Assembly (NCBI GenBank): GCA_025201865.1
Contig: MU602711.1
Span: 12,800 to 57,948, forward strand
Reading direction: 5' to 3'
Source of the DNA: Ramicandelaber brevisporus
Lineage: Eukaryota > Kickxellomycota > Ramicandelaberales > Ramicandelaberaceae
Length of the DNA: 45,149 nucleotides
Positions 10,901-19,834 of the stretch are shown piece after piece; positions within the stretch are counted from its first letter, which is position 1, and the number at the start of each line of letters is the position of its first letter. The notes under the pieces are model-generated. The model saw only the letters and a program-made list of their open reading frames with translations, searched no databases and was not told where the DNA came from. The translations under genes were made by a program, and so were the position numbers.

Positions 10901-11657
10901 TCCCGGAATGCTGGAAACAGGATTGATGGAAAAGGTGGATGATATTTTCCACAAGCACATTGAACTGGATTCGTCAAAGTCGTCGAGGCACAACATTACT
11001 GGCGGCGCCGCAGCTGTGGATGTTAGCGAGTTTTTGGCTTCGCGTGATTTATTGTGGCTTGAGATGGATGATACAGTTACAGGTGATGCGTTTTTGGACG
11101 AGGCATTGGGCTCTCTCATTGCGAGTAACTTCCCCGGTGTGCTTGCTGCGAATGAGCAGCCTGCTGGCGTCCAAGACAAGGATGGCGGTAGTGGCGATGT
11201 TGATGTGAGCATACATCATCAATACTCGCTGTATTCATCTCCATATTCTGTGGTTAATCAGCTTCGAGACCGTGGTAGAATGAGCGGGAACGCGAGCGGA
11301 GGATTCAGCGGCTGTCTTCCATCCAGTCGTTCATTTGCATTTATTCCATGGAGTCGTCCGGATACCGTAGAGCCATTCTCTCAAAACCAACTCACGAACA
11401 GGCTGCAATCACAGCCACAGCCACCGCCGCCATCATGGGCTGATCGAGTGGATGTTGTGAGTAAGAAGCGAGGTGTATCGACGCGTTGGGCTCGTAGATG
11501 CGTTAGATGCTGGAGATATTCTGAATACAAATCACCACTGAGTCAGCAGATTGCCGCAGCAGTCGAAGGTGCTGGTGGTGACTTTGAACCGAATTGGATG
11601 GCATTTTGTAAAGAGATATGCTACTGCGGCGGACGCTGGATGCTGTGCAAGTCTTAG
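7701..11657 (+). CDS. MED16: Mediator complex tail subunit 16 (Med16/Sin4)
   Basis: The 1318-residue nuclear protein is read from ATG 7701 (GTGAAATGG context); the same frame is open a little further upstream only through non-ATG codons. The N-terminus is Ser-rich and has a poly-Gln tract near residue 70. The middle looks like irregular beta-propeller repeats (for example GYSSGAVRVMT, QSGHVRTIDTR), as in the WD-like N-terminal half of Med16. The diagnostic part is the extreme C-terminus: CVRCWRYSEYKSP, a spacer with Trp, then CYCGGRWMLC. This corresponds to the conserved C-terminal CxRC...CxCGGxW signature of Med16. Med16 belongs to the Mediator tail and links activators to RNA polymerase II. 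The stop lies only 61 bp from that of the convergent secreted-protein gene. Confidence 0.88.
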
Positions 11658-11718
11658 TGTGTTATAAACGTGATTGTAAAACAGTTGTGTGCTTGTTTGT
11701 TTAATTGTTATTTTTCTA

Positions 11719-12198
11719 CTAAGTTAAACGGTATACTGGAACCTTCCGCATCTGCGCTGGAGGAGCCGTGGTGGCTGTTTGAACATCCAGCCCAGCAGCC
11801 AGCACGGCGGTTGGTGCCACTGTGGCAGTGCTTTCTGCAGCAGGAGTTGTAGGTGCTGCCAGCGGATGTGCTTTGCTGACAACCATTGGGAACGCGTCGT
11901 CGTGGTCCATTTCGCCCATTCCGTCCATTTTCATCCCGCCATCGTGTCCAGCACTGGCAGCCTTCTGGTGCAGTCGGCTTACTTTCTCGATTGCCTGCTT
12001 GTCAATCTCCTTCAAGGCTGCAACCAAGTACCGAATCATCTCAGCTTCGATGTGCATTGCTGGACCAGGACCGTGCTTGCCCTCTCGGGGATTCGGATTC
12101 ACTGTTGGACTAGGCACGGCTGCTGCAGCTGCAGCTGATGTGAGTGAAGAGAGTGCCACCAGAGCACTCATGAGACCAGCCGTTGAGATTAGGCGCAT
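11719..12198 (-). CDS. Small secreted protein with a Met/His/Asp-rich segment
   Basis: The 159-residue product starts with a clear signal peptide (MRLISTAGLMSALVALSSL, then Ala-rich to about residue 27). A predicted amphipathic helix follows (EAEMIRYLVAALKEIDKQ). Around residues 85-102 is a segment dense in His, Met and Asp (HDGGMKMDGMGEMDHDD) that could bind copper or another metal, though that is only inference from composition. The C-terminal third is Ala/Thr/Pro-rich. There are no Cys residues, so it is not a disulphide-stabilised effector type. No family recognised. The next gene upstream on the same strand also encodes a secreted protein. Confidence 0.7.
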   Translation of the reverse strand: MRLISTAGLMSALVALSSLTSAAAAAAVPSPTVNPNPREGKHGPGPAMHIEAEMIRYLVAALKEIDKQAIEKVSRLHQKAASAGHDGGMKMDGMGEMDHDDAFPMVVSKAHPLAAPTTPAAESTATVAPTAVLAAGLDVQTATTAPPAQMRKVPVYRLT

Positions 12199-12546
12199 CG
12201 AACGATTTGAAACAGAGGCACGAGTGTATCACGAATGGTAGCAATTAACAGTTAACAGATAGTAGCTGACAGCTCTCAGTTCTCAATTATGGAGAGGCAA
12301 GTGTGTGAAAGTGTGGCAAAGAACGGGGGAAAGATGAAGCACGCCTCGTGCCCAGTCCAAAGGCAGAGCATGGCCAGCCCGGAAAAAGAGCGGCTTAGGA
12401 CGTGCGATGTCAAGCTTTCGTGTATATAAAAGGAGTAATTTTGATGATTAAAAAAACAACAACAGCAACAGCAACAACACAGAAATAGATTAAGCGTGTG
12501 CAGCATTATTCATGCACTGGAGCGTGCGTACAGAGAAGCGCTTGGA
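12199..12546 (-). promoter_or_regulatory. Promoter of the small secreted-protein gene, with a TATA-like element
   Basis: This 348-bp interval carries the promoter of the minus-strand gene starting at 12198 and the 3' end of the upstream gene. TATATAAAA occurs at 12423-12431. It is canonical on the plus strand and reads TTTTATATA on the minus strand, so its working direction is uncertain. A CAA/CAG repeat lies at about 12457-12480. No further gene is supported. Confidence 0.45.
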
Positions 12547-13869
12547 TTACTTCTTTCCCGGAATAACCAAAAGCTCGGCAGGCTGGATGACAGTATCGCC
12601 AACCAGGATGGCATCCTTCGCAGTCACCTTCTCCGCGAGCGGTTTGAAGATAATCGACTCAACCTTGGCCTCAGGGCTCGATGCTGTCGCAGCAGGCTCG
12701 GCTGTGGAAAGAGTGGCCAGCGTAAGAATTGTCTTGTCACCTTTGTCCTTGCCTCTGGCACTATTGGACTCGATGGCTTCTTTGAGCGACATTGCCCAGC
12801 CGTCATCGTCGGCACGGTTGTTTTGAGGCTGGGATGGCTGCGGCGGCGGCGGGATGACAAAGCGGGGACGCGCCAGCATGCCAGGATTAGCACCAACTGG
12901 CGGCAACCCAGCCAACGGAACCATCGGCGGCATGAACTGTGGACTTGGGTTGGCAGAGGCAATGGCAGCGGCAGCCATGGCAGCAGCAGCGGCTTGGATG
13001 GCAGCCTGAGCTTGAGCCACCTTGCTGCTATCTGGGTTGAACTTGGCTCTTGGTGAGACGACTTGAGCGGCTTCGGTGATATCGGCACCTGGTTGGACAG
13101 ATGCAGCAGACATGGCCTGAGCAACTGCTGCATCAGTTGCCGCCGCGGTCGATGCACTTGAAGCACCAGCAGCAGCAGCTTGTTGAGAGGCACCAAACAG
13201 ACGCGAAATGGCAGCCAGATATGGACTGTTCCAGATGCCGCCGCTGCCGCCGCTTTCCCATCCTCCTCCACCTCCACCAAATCCTCCCCAGCCGCCGTTG
13301 GCCCAACCTGGAGTGCCCCACCCAAACGTTCCACCAGCAATGCCACCACCACAGCCACCACCACAGCACCCGCCTGTGCAGTCCTTGGTTTGAACACCAG
13401 ACGCGATCACCTGGTTGGCACCGTACTTCTCAAGGATCTTCTTCTTGACGATGCAGACTCCACCACGACCTCCACCGCCGGCAACGCTACTTCCAGCATT
13501 GCCGGTGCCGCCACTGTAAACACCACCGCCTTGAGCTGCACTCGCGTACTCTTGGCGGCCGCCAATGCACTTCTTCTTTATCAGGCGACTGCCAGACAAT
13601 CCTCGCTGGATCCAGCCCTCGTTGTAGCCATCCAAGATCAACGGCTTGGCCTGGATGATCGACGCAGAGGTAGCTGCGCTGGAAGCAGATGTCTCGGAGC
13701 TGTCTGTGGTTGCCGTGGTGGTTGAATTGGAAGGATCATCGCTGCTGCGCTGGTGGAATAGCACGCGAAGCAAATCGGCAGTTGAAATTGGCGCGGCTGC
13801 CGTATTGTTAGTTGCTCCCAGCAGCAACATCAGTAGCCCTATGACAAGAGCAATTGGTCGAGTGTACAT
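12547..13869 (-). CDS. Secreted Gly/Ala/Trp-rich protein
   Basis: Read from ATG 13869 (the frame opens three codons earlier only with TTG), the product has 440 residues. It begins with a strong signal peptide (YTRPIALVIGLLMLLLGA). A moderately conserved-looking part follows (LDGYNEGWIQRGL, LIKKKCIGG, CIVKKKILEKYG). Next comes a Cys/Gly cluster (GGCCGGGCGGG) and a run in which Trp recurs among Gly residues (GGWGGFGGGGGGW), then long Ala tracts and a Pro-rich C-terminal third. The repeated KKK next to Cys could be processing or cross-linking sites. Glycine-rich composition suggests a cell-wall or extracellular matrix protein; no family was recognised. It lies in tandem with the small secreted-protein gene, 348 bp away. 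Confidence 0.72.
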   Translation of the reverse strand: MYTRPIALVIGLLMLLLGATNNTAAAPISTADLLRVLFHQRSSDDPSNSTTTATTDSSETSASSAATSASIIQAKPLILDGYNEGWIQRGLSGSRLIKKKCIGGRQEYASAAQGGGVYSGGTGNAGSSVAGGGGRGGVCIVKKKILEKYGANQVIASGVQTKDCTGGCCGGGCGGGIAGGTFGWGTPGWANGGWGGFGGGGGGWESGGSGGIWNSPYLAAISRLFGASQQAAAAGASSASTAAATDAAVAQAMSAASVQPGADITEAAQVVSPRAKFNPDSSKVAQAQAAIQAAAAAMAAAAIASANPSPQFMPPMVPLAGLPPVGANPGMLARPRFVIPPPPQPSQPQNNRADDDGWAMSLKEAIESNSARGKDKGDKTILTLATLSTAEPAATASSPEAKVESIIFKPLAEKVTAKDAILVGDTVIQPAELLVIPGKK

Positions 13870-14288
13870 TAGTAACAATTATTGTATTTTCTTTACAACA
13901 GTATCAGAATATATTGTGAGGGAATAGTTTGGCTTTGTGAAATAACAATGTGTGTGACAACTTGGGAAGTGATTGTAATAAAAAAAATGTATGGTACCAA
14001 CAAGATGGAATCAAAGTGTGTTTGGAAAGTTCGACTCTTCGCATACATTAAAGCAATATTCGTTCGAATTGGAACCGTTAAATTCTCAATGGTCCCAGGT
14101 GTTAGGGAATATCCACCACACCTCCTTAAATATTGCATGGTCTCAGTTGGTTTTTTTTTAGTGGCACCGAAGCACAATCTATCAAACATTCTACTGTATC
14201 GATTGCCTGGTCATCCTTTTGTCCTCTTTGCACACATCGATACACTGCTTTCTGATACACTTTGTTCTTGCCACCAATACACAAAAAA
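13870..14288. promoter_or_regulatory. Divergent promoter between the secreted Gly-rich gene and the Kin1-like kinase
   Basis: 419 AT-rich bases separate the two start codons. Visible are an A-run at about 13981-13987, a T-run at about 14152-14159 and short pyrimidine stretches before the kinase ATG. Several short open frames cross it but have no coding character. No RNA gene was recognised. Confidence 0.5.
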
Positions 14289-17200
14289 ATGAATGTAGTA
14301 GCCGCACCTCCAGATGGCGGCGGTGGCGGCGGTGACGGCGGCGGTTACATCACGAATTTCCCACCGCCTGGCCCAGAATGGCACCGCAAATACGCCTTCA
14401 CCAGCAACATTCCCGACTTTTCCGCGCCACAACCATCTCATTGTCATCCCTCTTCAGATCCCGTGCTTGCCGTTTCCGCCACTGCTCCTCATCCACTCTT
14501 GTTGGGCACACCTCTGGGTGAGTTTGAGGTTACTCGCTCGCTTGGTTCTGGCAGCTATGGCAAGGTCAAGCTGGTTCGCAACGTGCTGAATGGCTCCGTG
14601 GTCGCCGTCAAGATTGTCAACCGCTTTGCTGTTGAGGCGCGCACTGATGCAAGCCATCCAGATCATCGTCGTGCTGTGACACTGGACAAGCGCGTGGCTC
14701 GCGAGGCTAATCTGTCACAGGTCCTTGGTGGATTGCATCCGAACATTGTACCGCTCGAGCTGCTGCGTGTCACTGAGCGTCATTTCTATCTGTTCTACCG
14801 ATACATCGACGGCATGAATCTGGCTGATTTAGTCAACTTGGCTGCCGAGAACTCCAACAGCAGCGGCATCACTGGCGGTATTGGAGAGCGGCTGGCCCGT
14901 CCATTGATACGCCAGGTGATCGAGACCGTTGCATTCTGCCATGCCCATTCTGTGGTTCATCGCGATATCAAGCTCGACAATCTCATGGTTGACAACACTG
15001 GTCGCGTCCATTTGATTGACTTCGGCCTGGCTCACTTTTACGCACAAGAGTCTCAGCTCAAGACCTTTTGCGGCTCACTGCCATACACCGCGCCAGAGCT
15101 GATTCGTGGTCTCAAGTACACCGGCCCAGAAGTCGATGTCTGGTCACTGGGTGTCACGCTGTATCGCCTCGTGCTCGGGCGATTCCCATTTGGCGACCCG
15201 ATGGACGATGCCTGCTGGGCTCAGATCCTGGCCAGTGAGTTCCCAGCACCACCGGTTCATGAATGCACACAAACATTCCATGACCTGCTGCGTCGGATGC
15301 TGCGCGCCTCGCCACGCAGTCGCGCACCGCTGGCTCTCATCATGATGCATCCGTGGTGGCACAAGGATATCACGCGACTCGCCATTCCACACAACCGAGC
15401 CGTTGCAGCATTGTCAGGCAAAGTCGGGCTTGACATTGGTCGACTGCTGCAAGCTGATCACGTGCTGGCGCGCAGTGGTGAGCCGCTGACAACAAGTGAG
15501 TCTAAGAAGAGCGTTCAGATTCCGCGTGTTTTGGACATGATGGCTGTGCGCGAGACTGCGGTGATGCTTGAGCGTACCATCGAGGATGTGGAGCAGACGC
15601 TGATAAATGCGATCCAAAGAGCAGAATCAGTGGATATTGTGGCTGGAGACCATCCGCTGCATGGTACTGGATATTTATCGCAGCAGTTGCACCAGTTGCA
15701 ACCCCAGCATGTGAAGGTGCCATTCGGTCCAGTCGCGTCCATGTATGCGCTGATTCTTGATACATTGAGCAAGCGTGCGACCGCCGACTGGCTAGACTCT
15801 TGCAAGCTGCCACCTCTTGATTGTGCCACGGACTTGCGTCTGCTTCTGTCTCGCCCAATCCAGATTGCTGGTTCACAGTATCTGGCCACTCACCCACAAG
15901 TTCTGCAGTCATCCATGCCTCCTCATTCCAAGATATTGCAGCCAGATGCACCAATCTCTCGTCGGTCAACTCGTAACGACAGCGCCACGGCCATCGCACC
16001 ATTTGCTTCAATGGCGTCGACTGCATCTCCTCCAACCGCCTCAATCTCTTCCAACAGCAGTGCGTCTCTGTACTTTACTCCTCCATCCACCTTCAGATCA
16101 TCAATGATATCAGCCGCATCAGCCGCGTCGACAGCATTTGGCGAACATTCTGTCAATCCAGGTGTTGGTGAGCAATTCCAGCCGCAGGTGGCCACTCGGC
16201 ACACCTCATCTGCATCCCGCGTTCGCACATCCTTCTTTGGTTTACTGTCAACGACTCCACCACCGCATGGTGTCCGCACATTGGGTATCGTTGAAGAAGC
16301 TCGCAATCGCATTTTGGTACCTGCATCACTGTCGTCATCATCGGCATCAGCCATGACTAGCCCAGTAGCGGTAATGGCAGCCCTACGTCGGGTGATGGGC
16401 CAGCACAACATTGCAGCACGATTTGTGACATCAGCAACGGTGATGAAACGAGTGTCGAGTGCATCTCGTCAACAGCACCAGTACGACAGCTCTGTTGATG
16501 ACTACAGCCATGATAGCCGCAGTGACTTGGATTTGCCCCCACTGAACATTCCACCATCACCAGTTGTGCCACAGCTGACTCGTCTTGACAGCGCTACAGA
16601 CCATGGCTCAAGTACAACTCTTCCCAGTCATAACAACAACGGCAACAGTAGCAGCAGCAGCAGCCGATTCAGCCTCTATGGCAACACTTGGGCTCCAGTA
16701 AAGTCGCCAGCAGCTTGTTTTGCACCAGCACCAAAAGTAGCTGCTCATTCAGACGCATCGGCCTCATCGTCGCACGCGATTCTGTCAGACATGGCTTCCA
16801 AAGGCAGCAGTAGCAACAGCAACAGCAACAGCAACAGCTCAATGTCGTCATCAGTAACCATTCTCGGCAAGTGTCGTGCGGCCGCCAGTCTGTTGCGCTC
16901 TCGTCTCCGCAGTAGCTTGATTGTGTTGACTGGCTCTCCACGCAGTCGTCGTCACGGCAACGTAGACTTTAACGGCAATCACTCTATCATTTCTGGAAGC
17001 GGCAAAGACCCAAGCACTCTGGCACTCACAATGGCAGGCACTGATGGTAGTGTCATTTCAAACGTTGCTACGCCAGCAACTGCAGCTGTCACTGCTGGCG
17101 GTGGTCAGTCGACATTTGACAAAGCAGTGGCGCTGGCAACAGGTGCAATGGCACGTATTGGTGATAATTCAACAAATCGCTCTGATCCAATTCTCCTCAA

Positions 17201-17714
17201 CTCTGCAGCAGCCACTACAAACAATGCATACGAGCCGTTATTATCAGCATCATCATCTTCTTCTTCTTCTTCTTCCTCCACTTCGTCGTCGTCAGTCATT
17301 GGAACAGCTCGCCGCCAAACGCTGACGATGCTGGTCGATACTACATCTCAATACACGACCGCCCATCGCCTCGTCTCAAACTCATCATATGTAACAGTGA
17401 CCGAGCGCATTTTGCAGCCATCGGCCCAGCCGACTCGCTTCATTGTTTGCCAGTACACGCCTTCTCTTCACAGCAACCCACAAGCCACATCATCATCCAC
17501 GGCGCCAAACTCAGTTACGTCTTCAGCAACCATAACAACCGCCGAAATTGACGAGTCGCAGTCAGTGTGCTTGCGCTTGGAACTATGCTTTGTGCGATCC
17601 ATTGGCCGTTACGCATTCGTGGTTCATGTATATCGAGGCGACGATGAACGAGTTCGCCAGTTTGTGCAATGGCTACGAATGGCTATTGATAGACTTTACA
17701 TCCATATAGAATAA
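14289..17714 (+). CDS. KIN1: Ser/Thr kinase of the Kin1/MARK (PAR-1) type
   Basis: The 1141-residue protein starts at ATG 14289. The kinase domain spans about residues 78-357: glycine loop GSGSYGKV (86-93), VAVK with Lys108, HRDIKLDN (Asp226), DFG (244-246) and APE (268-270). The activation loop reads LKTFCGSLPYTAPE. Its Thr259 is the position that LKB1-type kinases phosphorylate in this family. A long Ser-rich disordered region follows. The C-terminal 50 residues (LRLELCFVRSIGRYAFVVHV... ending RLYIHIE) resemble a KA1 membrane-binding domain. Kin1 proteins act at the plasma membrane in polarity, exocytosis and the unfolded-protein response. All catalytic residues are present. The assignment to Kin1 over other CAMK-like kinases rests on the T-loop and KA1-like tail. 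Confidence 0.82.
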   Translation: MNVVAAPPDGGGGGGDGGGYITNFPPPGPEWHRKYAFTSNIPDFSAPQPSHCHPSSDPVLAVSATAPHPLLLGTPLGEFEVTRSLGSGSYGKVKLVRNVLNGSVVAVKIVNRFAVEARTDASHPDHRRAVTLDKRVAREANLSQVLGGLHPNIVPLELLRVTERHFYLFYRYIDGMNLADLVNLAAENSNSSGITGGIGERLARPLIRQVIETVAFCHAHSVVHRDIKLDNLMVDNTGRVHLIDFGLAHFYAQESQLKTFCGSLPYTAPELIRGLKYTGPEVDVWSLGVTLYRLVLGRFPFGDPMDDACWAQILASEFPAPPVHECTQTFHDLLRRMLRASPRSRAPLALIMMHPWWHKDITRLAIPHNRAVAALSGKVGLDIGRLLQADHVLARSGEPLTTSESKKSVQIPRVLDMMAVRETAVMLERTIEDVEQTLINAIQRAESVDIVAGDHPLHGTGYLSQQLHQLQPQHVKVPFGPVASMYALILDTLSKRATADWLDSCKLPPLDCATDLRLLLSRPIQIAGSQYLATHPQVLQSSMPPHSKILQPDAPISRRSTRNDSATAIAPFASMASTASPPTASISSNSSASLYFTPPSTFRSSMISAASAASTAFGEHSVNPGVGEQFQPQVATRHTSSASRVRTSFFGLLSTTPPPHGVRTLGIVEEARNRILVPASLSSSSASAMTSPVAVMAALRRVMGQHNIAARFVTSATVMKRVSSASRQQHQYDSSVDDYSHDSRSDLDLPPLNIPPSPVVPQLTRLDSATDHGSSTTLPSHNNNGNSSSSSSRFSLYGNTWAPVKSPAACFAPAPKVAAHSDASASSSHAILSDMASKGSSSNSNSNSNSSMSSSVTILGKCRAAASLLRSRLRSSLIVLTGSPRSRRHGNVDFNGNHSIISGSGKDPSTLALTMAGTDGSVISNVATPATAAVTAGGGQSTFDKAVALATGAMARIGDNSTNRSDPILLNSAAATTNNAYEPLLSASSSSSSSSSSTSSSSVIGTARRQTLTMLVDTTSQYTTAHRLVSNSSYVTVTERILQPSAQPTRFIVCQYTPSLHSNPQATSSSTAPNSVTSSATITTAEIDESQSVCLRLELCFVRSIGRYAFVVHVYRGDDERVRQFVQWLRMAIDRLYIHIE

Positions 17715-18119
17715 AGCTTTTACAAGCATTCTTTTGTTCTTTCATTCATTCTTTCATTCTTTCTTTCATTCTTTCTTTTCCTTTTAGACAAGAGGTGCTT
17801 TGAAATTCAATGAGATGAAGAGACGCGTAATGCAAAATGATGATGCAAGCATAGCGACGGCGAGGCGCAGTCACATTTTACAAAATCTCTGAGTAGTTCA
17901 GAGCGGACTCCCCCGGTGGTGCAAGTCACACATATACAATCTGCGGATCCGTGATTGTTATAAAAAGAGAGGTCACGACATCGACAACATGCATCCGCTC
18001 TGCCAGCTAACGAGACCTCCATATTCACAGACACAGCTATACGCACATACACACCCCCCTCTCTCTCTCTTTTGCTCAATTTCTCCTCACTATCCGTGTT
18101 ACTTTCAAGCGAACCAGCT
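17715..18119 (+). promoter_or_regulatory. Intergenic region with a TATA box for the dehydrogenase gene
   Basis: The first part is the 3' region of the kinase gene and has a CATT/CTTT microsatellite at about 17731-17778. TATAAAAA at 17959-17966 lies 154 bases before the dehydrogenase ATG. It is followed by a CT-rich leader (about 18056-18072), a usual arrangement for a strongly expressed fungal gene. An antisense open frame across the region is not supported. Confidence 0.55.
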
Positions 18120-19055
18120 ATGTCAACTGCTGCTACAATTACTGCTGTTATCGATGTTCCCCAGTGGGTGAAGGACGCGGCGCGGCAGGACGGCAAGCTG
18201 GCGATTGTCACGGGAGCCAGCGCGGGGCTGGGCTACCAGACAACCAAGTTCCTGGCGGAGCGCGGCGCCACCGTGGTGCTGGCCTGCCGCAACGAAGAGA
18301 AGACCGCGGCTGTCATCGACAGGATGCTTGCCGAATGCCCAGCCATCAGGCGCGACCAGCTGGTGTTCAAGAAGGTGGACATGAGCGTGATGAGCAGCGT
18401 GCGCAGCTTTGTCGACGACTTCAACGGCTCGGGCCTGGTGAAGAAGCACGGCGGCCTGCACATCCTGGTCAACAACGCCGGCGGTCTGTACGATCCGGTG
18501 ACCACGGCCGAGGGCCACGGCATGACGCTGGCAGCCAACAGCCTCGGCCCGTTCCTGCTGACAAACCTGCTTCTGCGCACCGCCCTCGCGCCGCCAAACA
18601 CGCCGAGCAGCACCCCCGTGCGCGTCATCAATGTCTCCAGCCAGGCGCACCGCTTCTCGCGCTCCATCGACACCGCCACTCTCGCATCCAGCGACACCAG
18701 CCTCGGCTATCCGTTCTCCAAGGCATTCAACGTCTCCTTCTCCCGCCACCTCTCCAACCGCATGCGCGACGACGGCCGCACAAACATCTCCTCCTTCTCG
18801 TTGAATCCAGGCATCGTCAAGACAGAGATGGGTCGCAGTGCCGGCTTCTTGCTAAAACTCTTTGGCTCGTTGTTTTCTGTTACGGCTGATGAAGGCGCAA
18901 AGACACAATTTTATCTGTCCACTGACCCGAGTATCGAACAGTACAGCGGTGAGTACTTCAACTATTGTGCAGTGGAAGCTGCTGGTGGATGGGCTGCAGA
19001 TTCTGCACACGATGCACCACTCTGGGAATTGGCCGCATCGTGGACCAACCTTTAA
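18120..19055 (+). CDS. Short-chain dehydrogenase/reductase (retinol dehydrogenase-like)
   Basis: The 311-residue enzyme starts at ATG 18120. It has the classical Rossmann motifs: TGASAGLG (31-38) for cofactor, NNAG (118-121), structural Asn140, catalytic Ser near 173, and YPFSK giving Tyr197/Lys201. ACRN after the second strand points to NADP(H) preference. Lacking a long C-terminal extension, it resembles RDH11-14/WWOX-type reductases acting on retinoid-like, steroid or lipid carbonyls; the substrate cannot be told. The stretch 18160-18800 is clearly richer in G and C, with C/G-ending codons, than neighbouring genes, while the last 80 codons look like the neighbours. A TATA box lies upstream. 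Confidence 0.87.
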   Translation: MSTAATITAVIDVPQWVKDAARQDGKLAIVTGASAGLGYQTTKFLAERGATVVLACRNEEKTAAVIDRMLAECPAIRRDQLVFKKVDMSVMSSVRSFVDDFNGSGLVKKHGGLHILVNNAGGLYDPVTTAEGHGMTLAANSLGPFLLTNLLLRTALAPPNTPSSTPVRVINVSSQAHRFSRSIDTATLASSDTSLGYPFSKAFNVSFSRHLSNRMRDDGRTNISSFSLNPGIVKTEMGRSAGFLLKLFGSLFSVTADEGAKTQFYLSTDPSIEQYSGEYFNYCAVEAAGGWAADSAHDAPLWELAASWTNL

Positions 19056-19834
19056 TACCTTTTTGTTCTTTTTTACTGTTACTGTTACTGTTGTTGCTGT
19101 TACTGTCGTTGTTTTGTTTTGTTTTGTTTTTGATAAAAATCACATGGACGTTCACATTCTCTTTTACTTTTTGGGGATGTGACTGTGTTGAGCTGCGGTG
19201 TTAGATTCTCTCTGTGGTGACCCGGCTTAGATGCATCCATACAGTGTTGTTGTTTTTTTTTTGCTCATTTATCGATAACGATATTTTATCAGAAGCTCCA
19301 TCATTGATTGGATCAAAGGTGTCTGCACCGAAGGAAAATATCGGGATACGCTCCAAAGCTTGATCAGAACCTTACCCATCGACGTCTGCTTGAGACAGAG
19401 GACGATTTTTCCTCTGCCGTCCGTTTTCCCTTGCACCTCCTGAAGTGAACGTTGTGAGCGCAATAAAGAGAGCACAAGCCAACTTTTTGCAAGCGTTTCT
19501 CAAGCATACATCATTCATTCTCTCTTTGTTTTGCTGTTTATCGTGTGTAACCGTGTGGTTCTCTTTTCTTTGGTGAGCTTTCCTACCGTGTGCGTGCATA
19601 CCTGCTCAAATAACAACTCGCCTTCAGCTGAACGTCCTCTTCCTTCCTTCTTTCCTTCCTTCCTTCTTGGCGACACACCAACAGTAAATCTTCACAAAAG
19701 AAAAACAGACAACAGACAACAGATAACAGGCAGCGTACAACAGGCAGCGTACAACGTACAGAGCTTCTCGAGACTGAAAGTGACTGGCGTTGCATACAAT
19801 AACACACTCTTTCAACCATTGAGCTACTTTTTTT
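19056..19834 (+). promoter_or_regulatory. Intergenic: dehydrogenase 3' end and long leader of the second kinase gene
   Basis: 779 bp without a supported gene. The start contains CTGTTA/GTTTT runs (about 19075-19130). Later come TTCC repeats (about 19640-19670) and an ACAGACA/GGCAGCGTACAA short repeat (about 19706-19755). Both strands show only short open frames. It most likely holds the kinase promoter and a long 5' leader. Confidence 0.5.

Noticed and set aside
12496-13056. 186-codon frame antisense to the secreted Gly-rich protein
   Set aside because: It is a shadow of the repetitive coding strand and begins with a non-ATG codon.
13870-14288. Search for a tRNA or other small RNA in the AT-rich gap
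   Set aside because: GTTCGA-like strings occur, but no matching A box, acceptor stem or cloverleaf could be formed around them.
17807-18211. 134-codon antisense frame at the start of the dehydrogenase gene
   Set aside because: It overlaps a well-supported gene and its promoter and has no recognisable domain.
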